In this document: positions 13,385 through 19,713 of the stretch, in pieces | Position numbering within the stretch: the first letter of the stretch is position 1 | Layout of the letters: each line of letters opens with the position of its first letter | Assembly (NCBI GenBank): GCA_900555105.1 | Contig: USJP01000002.1 | Span: 1 to 19,713, forward strand | Length of the DNA: 19,713 nucleotides | Source of the DNA: an uncultured Coriobacteriaceae bacterium | GTDB taxonomy: Bacteria > Actinomycetota > Coriobacteriia > Coriobacteriales > UMGS124 | Reading direction: 5' to 3' | Program-made: the position numbers and the translations under genes | The notes under the pieces: generated by a model | Seen by the model: the letters and a program-made list of their open reading frames with translations, nothing else | Database searches by the model: none | What the model was told of the DNA's origin: nothing

Positions 13385-14857
13385 CTACGTCAGGCTCTTC
13401 CTCTCGAGCCACTTGCCGCGCTTGAGGCGCACGAGGAAGAGGATGCCGCGCACGCAGAGCTCCACAAGCATAGCGACCCACACGCCTGCCAGGCCCATCG
13501 TGGGTACGAGCAACAAAGAGAGCGTGATGCGCACGCCCCACATGGTGGTGATGTTGAGCAGCGTCGGCACGAGCGTGTCGCCGGCACCGCGCAGGGCACC
13601 CATGACGACGATAGCAGCCGCGAAGAGCGGTTCGGCAAAAAGTTCGATGCGCAGCACTGAGCAGCCCAGCTCTTGCACCGCAACGTCGGGCGTGAAGACC
13701 GTGAACACAAAGGGCGCGAGCACGTACATGAGTGCGCCCGTACAAGTCATGATAATCATGCCGCCTGCAACGCACAGGTTTGCCATCCTCCGTGCCAGGT
13801 CGCGACGATGTGCGCCGAACGCCTGGCCTACGAGCGTCGTAGCCGCAGCCCCCACGCCAAAGCCAGGCATGTAGCAAATGCCCTCCGCTGTGATTGCCAG
13901 CGAGTGGGCGGCGACGGCCACCGTGCCGAGCGGGGCCACGATGCCCACTGAGACAACCTGCGCGCTATTGAGCACGACGCGCTCCAGGCAGATGGGGAAT
14001 GCAATCTTGCCGGCTGTCTTGAGACAGCGGGAGCTGAGCCGCCAGGTCTCGGGGACGTGTTTGGCGGTCGAATCGCCAGCCCCAGCCTCAACCAAGCGCG
14101 CGTGCGTATGAGGCCCGAACAGCGCGAGCTTCTCCGACCGCACGCATGTGGCCCAGAGCAAAAACGCGCAGGTCACCACTTCTGCCGCTGCCGTTCCCAA
14201 CGCCGCGCCTGTGACCCCCAAGTCCGCGCCGGGTACCAGGAGTTGCAGGCCGAAGAGGCTTATCTGCCTGTTGGGGAAGATGAGGAAGAAGTTGAACACT
14301 ACATCGAGGAGACACATGAGCATGCTGAGCGCGCTGGGTGTGCGCGTGTCGCCGGTGCATTGCAGCGCGCCCACGCACAGACGCATGAGAAGGGCAGCTG
14401 GCATGGCCAGTGAGAAAATGAGGAAGTACCCGGCCGCCTCGGAAGCCACGTCAGGCTCGCCACCGAGCCAGTAGGGGAGATGTCCGCTCAGGGCGGCGCC
14501 CGCTCCTCCCAGAACGAGGCTGAACAGGGCTAACACTACAAGCGACTGACGCAGCACGTTGCGTGCCTCGGCATTGCGGCCGGCGCCAATGAACTGGGCA
14601 ATCTGTACGGTGAAACCAACGGAGAGGCCCATGCAGATGCCGCCTATGAGCCATGTGGAGCTTGCGACCAGGCCGATCGCGGCCGACGCCTGGGCGCCGA
14701 GGCTGCCGACCATGGCAGTGTCGATGTACTCCATGGCGGTGTTGCACACCTCAGCCATGATGGTGGGCACTGACAGGGTGGCCACGAGTTTGGCAAGCTC
14801 GCGCGTGTTGGGTTTCTCCGCTGCGAGTATGCGCTCCATCTCCTGCGACTGGTCCAC
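13385..14857 (-). CDS. MATE family efflux transporter
   Basis: Inner-membrane multidrug or metabolite exporter of the MATE (NorM/DinF) type, driven by a Na+ or H+ gradient in known members. It has 490 residues, with about 12 hydrophobic helices in two homologous halves. The N-terminal half shows the typical LSVPTIMAEVCNTAMEYIDT and MVGSLGAQASAAIGLV segments, and the second half repeats the pattern with ICLERVVLNSAQVVSVGIVA. The start is a GTG at 14857 preceded by AAAGGAGAGGGG; an ATG six codons later has its Shine-Dalgarno sequence too close. The substrate is unknown. The gene is divergent from the peptidase gene (127-bp gap) and convergent with the split-barrel gene. No linked regulator is visible. 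Confidence 0.93.
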   Translation of the reverse strand: MDQSQEMERILAAEKPNTRELAKLVATLSVPTIMAEVCNTAMEYIDTAMVGSLGAQASAAIGLVASSTWLIGGICMGLSVGFTVQIAQFIGAGRNAEARNVLRQSLVVLALFSLVLGGAGAALSGHLPYWLGGEPDVASEAAGYFLIFSLAMPAALLMRLCVGALQCTGDTRTPSALSMLMCLLDVVFNFFLIFPNRQISLFGLQLLVPGADLGVTGAALGTAAAEVVTCAFLLWATCVRSEKLALFGPHTHARLVEAGAGDSTAKHVPETWRLSSRCLKTAGKIAFPICLERVVLNSAQVVSVGIVAPLGTVAVAAHSLAITAEGICYMPGFGVGAAATTLVGQAFGAHRRDLARRMANLCVAGGMIIMTCTGALMYVLAPFVFTVFTPDVAVQELGCSVLRIELFAEPLFAAAIVVMGALRGAGDTLVPTLLNITTMWGVRITLSLLLVPTMGLAGVWVAMLVELCVRGILFLVRLKRGKWLERKSLT

Positions 14858-14910
14858 CGCCGTCTACCCCTCTCCTTTTGCATTCCATGGCGTAATGTGC
14901 GATAACGCCA

Positions 14911-14951
14911 CATGCATAATGCCATGCATATGGTTAGCTGAAAAGCCTAAC
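14911..14951. promoter_or_regulatory. Dyads in the MATE/peptidase divergent promoter region
   Basis: The 127-bp gap contains ATGCAT twice (14912-14917 and 14924-14929) around the 9-base dyad GCATAATGC (14914-14922). A hairpin follows with GTTAG (14933-14937) and CTAAC (14947-14951). These are candidates for a shared operator and a leader stem; no promoter boxes were assigned with confidence. Confidence 0.3.
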
Positions 14952-14984
14952 GCATATACGGAAACTGAAAGAGGAGGGCGTGTC

Positions 14985-16070
14985 ATGTCTGCAAACTATG
15001 CAAACCGCCTTGAGAAGGTGCGCAGCAACCTCGATAAGCTGGGTCTTTCCCAGATGCTCGTGAGCGACCCCATGAGCATCTGCTGGCTTACGGGTTTCTA
15101 TGTCGATCCTGGAGAGAGGTTCCACGGACTCGTTCTGCGGGCCGATGCCGATCCGGTGCTTGTGGTGAACGACCTGTTCCCCACTCCCGCCGAGCTTGCC
15201 GTGGCCACGAGGGGCTATCGAGACGAGGACGACCCTCTTGCGCTTGTGGGCGACCTCACCGACCATGCGGCTCCCTTGGGTTGCGACAAGGACCTTGCCG
15301 CTCGGTTCCTGCTTCCCTTGCGCGACACGGGCGCTGCCAGCGGGTTTGTCCTGGGTTCGGCCGCCGTCGATCATGCCCGTGCGATTAAGGACGCCCAGGA
15401 GCAGGAGCTCATGCGCCAGGCCAGTGCTACCAACGACAAGGCCATGGCGATTCTGCGCGGCATGGTTCGTGAGGGTGCGACGGAGCGTTCCATCGCCGAC
15501 TCCCTGCTCGACGTCTACCGCAGCCTGGGCGCTCAGGGCCATTCCTTCTCGCCCATCGTGAGCTACGGCGCTCATGCCGCTGACCCGCATCATTCCCCCG
15601 ACGACACACCGCTCGGGCCGCGTGACGTGGTGCTGTTCGATGTGGGATGTGTGCAGGACGGCTATTGCTCAGACATGACGCGCACGTTCTTCTTCCGCGA
15701 TGTGACCGAAGAGGAGCGCCTCGTGTATGAGACGGTGCGTCAGGCCAACGAGGCCGCTGCGGCTCTTGTTCGCCCCGGCGTGTTGTTCTGCGACGTGGAC
15801 AAGGCTGCCCGCGATGTCATTGAGCAGGCAGGATACGGCAAGTACTTCACGCATCGCCTGGGCCACCAGATCGGTATGTGCGACCACGAGCCCGGCGACG
15901 TGGGCCCCGTGCACCGCGAGCCTATGGAAGCAGGCGTGTGCCACTCTATCGAGCCCGGTATCTACCTGCCTGGTAAGTTTGGTGTGCGCATCGAGGACCT
16001 CTGCATCGTGCAGGAGGATGGCGGCGAGATCATCAACCACTACTCCCACGAATTGGACGTGATCGCGTAG
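14985..16070 (+). CDS. M24-family Xaa-Pro peptidase
   Basis: Cytoplasmic metallopeptidase that removes N-terminal residues preceding proline, or splits Xaa-Pro dipeptides. It has 361 residues, the usual size. The N-terminal creatinase-like domain covers about 1-135 and the pita-bread catalytic domain the rest. All five metal ligands are visible: D219 (LFDVG), D230 (CSDMTRTFF), H294 (HRLGHQIG), E323 (SIEPGIY) and E337 (VRIEDL). I chose the ATG at 14985 because AGAGGAGG lies seven bases before it; the frame is open further upstream only as the antisense of the MATE gene. The stop is TAG, followed by a strong terminator. It probably serves peptide use and is not obviously tied to the redox genes. 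Confidence 0.95.
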   Translation: MSANYANRLEKVRSNLDKLGLSQMLVSDPMSICWLTGFYVDPGERFHGLVLRADADPVLVVNDLFPTPAELAVATRGYRDEDDPLALVGDLTDHAAPLGCDKDLAARFLLPLRDTGAASGFVLGSAAVDHARAIKDAQEQELMRQASATNDKAMAILRGMVREGATERSIADSLLDVYRSLGAQGHSFSPIVSYGAHAADPHHSPDDTPLGPRDVVLFDVGCVQDGYCSDMTRTFFFRDVTEEERLVYETVRQANEAAAALVRPGVLFCDVDKAARDVIEQAGYGKYFTHRLGHQIGMCDHEPGDVGPVHREPMEAGVCHSIEPGIYLPGKFGVRIEDLCIVQEDGGEIINHYSHELDVIA

Positions 16071-16099
16071 GGGAGTTGCCCGCAATTTTGCGAGAAAAG

Positions 16100-16149
16100 A
16101 CGAACGCCCTCGGTCGGGTCCCTGTGTGGGACTGGTCGAGGGCGTTCGT
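16100..16149. terminator. Bidirectional terminator between peptidase and ferredoxin genes
   Basis: A perfect 13-bp outer stem pairs ACGAACGCCCTCG (16100-16112) with CGAGGGCGTTCGT (16137-16149). An inner GGGTCCC/GGGAC stem extends it. The plus strand continues with TTGTTGCT, and the minus strand reads CTTTTCTC after the stem. It therefore can end both the peptidase transcript and the convergent oxidoreductase operon. Confidence 0.85.
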
Positions 16150-16171
16150 TGTTGCTATCTACCTGCCAGTG

Positions 16172-16741
16172 TTATGCGATGTAAAACACGCAGGGCTCAG
16201 TGCCAGCTTCAGGCTGCCAGGGCTCGGCGCCTGCGGCCACGAGCTTGGCGACTTCGGAGTCGGGGTCGTTCAAGTCGCCGAAGATGCGGGCGTTGGCAGG
16301 ACAGGCGGCCACGCAGAATGGCTCCTGGCCCTTGCTCGAACGCTCCTTGCAGAAGGTGCACTTGGTGGAGGTGGACGTCTCCTCGTTGATGACGGGGGCG
16401 CCGTAGGGGCAGGCGCTCACGCAGGAGCCGCACCCGATGCAGACCTCGGGGTCGGGGCTCACGATGCCCGTCTCGGGATCCTTGGCCATGGCACCGGTGG
16501 GACAGGCTGCCACGCAAGCCGGGTTGTCGCAATGGTTGCACAGCGTGGGACGGAACTTGAGCACCGGGGCGGGGAAGGTGCCCGTGGGCTGGTACACCTC
16601 GTTGCCGTCGAAGCTTACTACGTGCGACCAGAGCACATCGCTGGGCAGTTCATGGGAAACGTTGCAGCTTACGGCACACGTTTGGCACCCCACGCACACG
16701 GTTGTGTCGATTACCATGCCGAATCGCTTGTTGTCGGCCAT
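16172..16741 (-). CDS. DmsB-like ferredoxin subunit with four 4Fe-4S clusters
   Basis: Electron transfer subunit of the adjacent molybdenum oxidoreductase. It has 189 residues with four cysteine groups, each typical of a [4Fe-4S] site: CVGCQTCAVSC (C16-C26), CNHCDNPACVAAC, CIGCGSCVSAC and CTFCKERSSKGQEPFCVAAC. This is the DmsB/NrfC/PhsB pattern. It has no signal peptide of its own, so it would be exported together with the Tat-bearing catalytic subunit, as in DmsAB. The ATG at 16741 follows AAGGAGG at eight bases. It lies 37 bp downstream of the catalytic gene and is the last gene of the operon; a bidirectional terminator follows and no NrfD/DmsC membrane anchor is encoded here. Confidence 0.95.
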   Translation of the reverse strand: MADNKRFGMVIDTTVCVGCQTCAVSCNVSHELPSDVLWSHVVSFDGNEVYQPTGTFPAPVLKFRPTLCNHCDNPACVAACPTGAMAKDPETGIVSPDPEVCIGCGSCVSACPYGAPVINEETSTSTKCTFCKERSSKGQEPFCVAACPANARIFGDLNDPDSEVAKLVAAGAEPWQPEAGTEPCVFYIA

Positions 16742-16778
16742 CTTTCATTCCTCCTTGGGTCTTCTCGACGGGTCCGGT

Positions 16779-19325
16779 TTACTCGGCGTCCATACCGCAA
16801 GCCTCAGCGGCAAGAGTGGACGCAGTCTTCTCGGCGACCTCGTCGGCGCTGCCATCCTCGGCCTTCTCCACCTGCACGAGCACGTCGTAGAAGGCGGCGT
16901 TGGTCTCGCTGTACGCCTCCTCAGCGTCGCACATCGTGAAGTGCGTCAGGTTCTGGTAGCAGGAGTTCTTGAGCGTGTAGTCCGGCGTCCAGCCGCTTTG
17001 CGTGGCCACGGTGCCAGGGATGATGCCCTCGGTCAGGAACACGCGCACGCGGAACTCACCACGGTCGTTGTACACGCGCACGATGTCGTTGTGCTCAAGG
17101 CCGCGCTCGGCTGCGTCGACGGGGTTCATCTGCAGCAGCGGCTCGGACTGCACGTTGACAAGGGCGGGAGCCAGTATGTGCTGGGTGTGGACGTTCAGGC
17201 GGTCGTGGTACTGGATAAAGACGAGCGGATACTTCTTGGCCAGTTCGCCCGTGCGCGGGTCCTCGCAGGGAGGCAGCCACGTGGGGACTTCTTCGTCGAA
17301 CTCGGCCATGCTCTCGGTGTAGAACTCGAACTTGCCGGTGGGAGTCTTGTAGCCCTCGCCGTTTTCGTAGACGATGGCCGGGTCGTACATGGCATCGGAA
17401 CGACCGTAGATGCCCTGCTCAACGACGTCGCGGTCCCAGTCGAAGTCATCCCAGGCAGGATGGTCGGTCGTCACGAACTCGCGGACCCACTCCTCGTCGG
17501 TCTTGTCCCAGTACTGCTCGACGCCGGTGCGCTGGGCGAGCATGGTCATGATCTCGGTATCGGACTTGCTTTCACCAAGCGGAGCGATGGAGGGCTGGTT
17601 GAACATGACCCACGGGCTGCGGTTGATGATGTCCCAGTGCTCCCAGTAGGTCGTGGCGGGAAGCACGATGTCAGAATACTTGGCCGTCCAGGTCCACCAG
17701 GGGTCCACCGTTACGATGAAGTCCATGCCGGGGATGACGCTGTTCACAATGCGGTTGGAGTCCGGGCTCATGTTGATGAAGTTGGAGTTTGCGAACCACA
17801 TGAACTTGAGGGGCATGGGGTCGGCCTGCTCTGCGGCGCTGTAGAGAACCGAGGTCGAGAGCATGTTGGCCTGGTTGCCCGTGTTCGCCCAGCCGTCGAA
17901 GTTGAAGACGGGGCCCGTGTAGTCGGCAACGGGACGCGTGGTGGCCGTACCGCCAGCGTGGCTTGCGCCACCGCCGGGCACGCCGATGTAGCCAGCGACC
18001 ATGGCGAGCGTTGCTACGGCGCGGAAGGGGGCGTAGGAGTGATAGACGCGCTGCATGCCCTGGCCCATGCGGATGCCGGCAGGCTGAGCGTCGGCGTATT
18101 CCTGTGCCAGGCGCGTGACGGTGTCGGCGTCGATGCCGCAGATCTGTGCGGTGTACTCAGGCGTGTAGGGGGCAACGGCGTCCACGAGGTGGTCGTAGGC
18201 GGTGCGGCAGGCCACGCCGTCGACCTCGTAGGTACCCGAAAGCGCAGGGGTTACGGTGCCAGCCTTGATGTCGGCGGCAGCGGGGGCGGCAACGGCCGCG
18301 TCGGTGGCCTCGTCCCACACGAGGTAGTTGCCTTCGGCATCGCGCAGGTACTGCTTGGTGTCCTCGTCGATGAGGTACGGTGCGCTGCTCTCGGAGACGA
18401 GCTTGTCGGTTGCCTGGCGGTCGTTGGAGATGATCCAGTTCATCATGCCCAAGGCGAGCGCGGGGTCGGTCTGCGGGTTGATGGCAATCCACTCGTCGGC
18501 CATGGCGGCAGTGGAGCTCTGGCGCGGGTCGATGACGATGACCTTGCAGCCGGCCTTCTTGGCGGCCACGTAGTCGCGCAGCTCGGAGGTGTGGGTGTCG
18601 GCGACGTTGCGGCCCCACACGATAAGCAGCTTGGAGTTGAGGTAGTCACGCGAGTCGTGCGCGCCGCGGCCGGAACCGAAGCACATGGTCATGCCCATGG
18701 TGGCGCCGCGGTCGCCCATGATGCCCTCGATGTCCCACGTCGTGGCGCCAATGCAGGCAGCGTAGCGCGTGGAAGCTTCCCAGCTCATCTTGCCCAGGTC
18801 GCCCGTGAACGAGTAGAACGAGGCCTGCGTGGGGTCCTCGGCGATGATGGGGTTGAGCTTCTCGGCGATGAGGTCCATGGCCTCGTCCCAGCTAATGCGC
18901 TCAAACTCGCCCGAACCGCGCTCGCCGACGCGCTTCATGGGCCACATGACGCGGGCCTGTTCGTCCTGAACGCGCTGGATGTAGCTCATCGAGCGAAGGC
19001 AGGCGTTGGCATAACCTGGGCGTCCGGGCATGTCGCCGGGCTCCACACGCACAAGCTTGCCGTCGCGCACGGTGCCCTGCAGGTGGCAGCGGCTCGTGCA
19101 GTTGACGGTGCACACGGCGTGCACACTCTTCTCGCCGGCGGCCTCGTCGGGGGCCACTTCGCCCTGCGATGCGAACGCGCACTGAGGCGTGACGCTCGGA
19201 CCGAAGCCCATTGCGGAGGTGACGGTGATGGCGCCGACTCCCTTGATGAATGTGCGGCGCGTGAGCTTGCCGTCGCGCGTGAAGTACTCGGGCGCGGAGC
19301 TTGCGGCCTGCATCTGCTTACCCAT
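16779..19325 (-). CDS. Tat-exported molybdopterin oxidoreductase, DMSO reductase family
   Basis: Catalytic subunit of a molybdenum (bis-MGD) oxidoreductase, 848 residues from the chosen start. A Tat signal (LTRRTFIKG, RR at 23-24) comes first. Cysteines C72, C76, C80 and C109 then form the N-terminal [4Fe-4S] site. The molybdopterin domains and a C-terminal dinucleotide-binding domain follow (LNVHTQHI, PVDAAERGLEHNDIVRVYNDRGEFRV). I chose the ATG at 19325, preceded by GAGAGGAAGGA; the frame is open to 19454 but the added 43 residues look non-coding. At the place where DmsA has its Mo-ligand serine (GDYS) this protein reads GDRG at 204-207. Relatives in gut Eggerthellaceae include catechol dehydroxylases and respiratory reductases; the substrate here is unknown. 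It is co-transcribed with the ferredoxin subunit 37 bp downstream. Confidence 0.94.
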   Translation of the reverse strand: MGKQMQAASSAPEYFTRDGKLTRRTFIKGVGAITVTSAMGFGPSVTPQCAFASQGEVAPDEAAGEKSVHAVCTVNCTSRCHLQGTVRDGKLVRVEPGDMPGRPGYANACLRSMSYIQRVQDEQARVMWPMKRVGERGSGEFERISWDEAMDLIAEKLNPIIAEDPTQASFYSFTGDLGKMSWEASTRYAACIGATTWDIEGIMGDRGATMGMTMCFGSGRGAHDSRDYLNSKLLIVWGRNVADTHTSELRDYVAAKKAGCKVIVIDPRQSSTAAMADEWIAINPQTDPALALGMMNWIISNDRQATDKLVSESSAPYLIDEDTKQYLRDAEGNYLVWDEATDAAVAAPAAADIKAGTVTPALSGTYEVDGVACRTAYDHLVDAVAPYTPEYTAQICGIDADTVTRLAQEYADAQPAGIRMGQGMQRVYHSYAPFRAVATLAMVAGYIGVPGGGASHAGGTATTRPVADYTGPVFNFDGWANTGNQANMLSTSVLYSAAEQADPMPLKFMWFANSNFINMSPDSNRIVNSVIPGMDFIVTVDPWWTWTAKYSDIVLPATTYWEHWDIINRSPWVMFNQPSIAPLGESKSDTEIMTMLAQRTGVEQYWDKTDEEWVREFVTTDHPAWDDFDWDRDVVEQGIYGRSDAMYDPAIVYENGEGYKTPTGKFEFYTESMAEFDEEVPTWLPPCEDPRTGELAKKYPLVFIQYHDRLNVHTQHILAPALVNVQSEPLLQMNPVDAAERGLEHNDIVRVYNDRGEFRVRVFLTEGIIPGTVATQSGWTPDYTLKNSCYQNLTHFTMCDAEEAYSETNAAFYDVLVQVEKAEDGSADEVAEKTASTLAAEACGMDAE

Positions 19326-19503
19326 GGTTTCCTTCCTCTCCCTTGCGGCTTTGCCCGTAATGCTCCTGTATTCAGGGACATTCGGGCGTTTGACGTAGAG
19401 GAGCGTATTACGGCGAGAAGTGAATTTCCGCCCAGCGAAGTGCGGTGCGTTCATGTTTGGGAGCGGCTGCGCAAATGATGCGGGGTCACTCTTTTTGGCC
19501 GAC

Positions 19504-19521
19504 CCTCACAAAAATGTGAGG
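19504..19521. promoter_or_regulatory. Perfect dyad upstream of the molybdoenzyme operon
   Basis: CCTCACA (19504-19510) and TGTGAGG (19515-19521) are perfect complements around AAAA, about 180 bases before the molybdoenzyme start. It is a plausible operator or promoter-proximal hairpin. The half-site order (TCACA then TGTGA) is the reverse of a CRP site. A weaker nested dyad (GCCCG/CGGGC and CCTG/CAGG) lies in the probable leader at 19353-19387. Confidence 0.4.
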
Positions 19522-19580
19522 CGTCTGGTCGAGCCTGGCTTCAAAGTGGGTGGGGGCCGAATGGGGGAGAGGGGACTGAC

Positions 19581-19679
19581 GTGCGTGAGTCGATTCCAAA
19601 GCAAGGGGCAGTCGATGGGCGCTTGAATTACGTGTACCTTATGGGTGCGACGTTTGCCTTTTATGCATCTCTCTGTTAG
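19581..19679 (+). other. Possible short ORF, perhaps a broken regulator start
   Basis: The 388 bp upstream of the molybdoenzyme hold no recognisable full gene. A GTG at 19581, preceded by GGAGAGGGG, opens 32 codons that end in a hydrophobic stretch (LNYVYLMGATFAFYASLC) and a TAG at 19677. A membrane LuxR regulator divergent from the molybdoenzyme would be expected at this place by analogy with the two modules. After the stop no frame in the remaining 34 bases looks membrane-like. This is weak evidence only. Confidence 0.2.
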
Positions 19680-19713
19680 ACCCCCGTTGACATGAGTTGT
19701 CCGCCCCCGCCGG

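Noticed and set aside
14559..14984. Upstream extension of the Xaa-Pro peptidase frame by 142 codons
   Set aside because: It is the antisense of the MATE gene. The ATG at 14985 has AGAGGAGG at a good distance and gives the usual family length.
16437..19478. Plus-strand frame of about 1,000 codons opposite the molybdoenzyme operon
   Set aside because: Antisense of the molybdopterin oxidoreductase and ferredoxin genes; low-complexity G/V/H/A/R composition and no start signal.
1..19713. CRISPR array, insertion sequence, integrase, tRNA or rRNA
   Set aside because: No regularly spaced repeats of CRISPR type, no transposase or integrase motifs, and no recognisable RNA gene were found on reading both strands.

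Overview
The window looks like a chromosomal accessory region of an anaerobic, high-GC actinobacterium of the class Coriobacteriia, most likely Eggerthellaceae (the Eggerthella, Slackia, Gordonibacter group). This is an inference from gene content. The signs are many Tat-exported flavin and molybdenum oxidoreductases, LuxR-type regulators fused to a 12-helix membrane domain and placed divergently from the reductases, GC-rich codons, and strong AGGAG-type ribosome binding sites. No rRNA, tRNA, CRISPR array, transposase or phage gene was seen.

Layout. (1) 1-1447: the end of an iron-siderophore/haem/cobalamin-type ABC importer operon, with a permease cut by the window edge, its ATPase and a hairpin. 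(2) 1493-4194, minus strand: a type II restriction-modification system that resembles Sau3AI (GATC). The MutH-like endonuclease is intact. The cytosine-C5 methyltransferase is split into two overlapping frames. This block is less GC-rich than its surroundings, which suggests acquisition. (3) 4344-8187 and 8446-12091: two modules of the same design, a minus-strand membrane LuxR regulator divergent from a plus-strand Tat-exported FAD/FMN reductase of the fumarate reductase/flavocytochrome c type. The second reductase has an in-frame amber codon. A repeat family sits in the same orientation before, between and after the two modules. (4) 12500-13258: a Tat-exported split-barrel (pyridoxamine phosphate oxidase-like) protein, with an apparent earlier start closed by an amber codon. 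(5) 13385-14857 (minus) and 14985-16070 (plus): a divergent MATE transporter and an M24 Xaa-Pro peptidase. (6) 16172-19325, minus strand: a two-gene operon with a Tat-exported molybdopterin oxidoreductase of the DMSO reductase family and its four-cluster ferredoxin subunit. No membrane anchor gene follows.

Together the genes suggest a cell that places many alternative terminal reductases outside the membrane, each under its own membrane-bound regulator. The flavoproteins and the molybdoenzyme would take electrons from the quinone pool or membrane cytochromes and pass them to organic acceptors; the substrates cannot be read from the sequence. The most interesting structural signal is the repeat that brackets the regulator-reductase cassettes. 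It carries a long perfect inverted repeat plus a third copy of one arm, and it abuts both regulator stop codons. It could be a 3'-end regulatory RNA element, a recombination joint for cassette exchange, or both.
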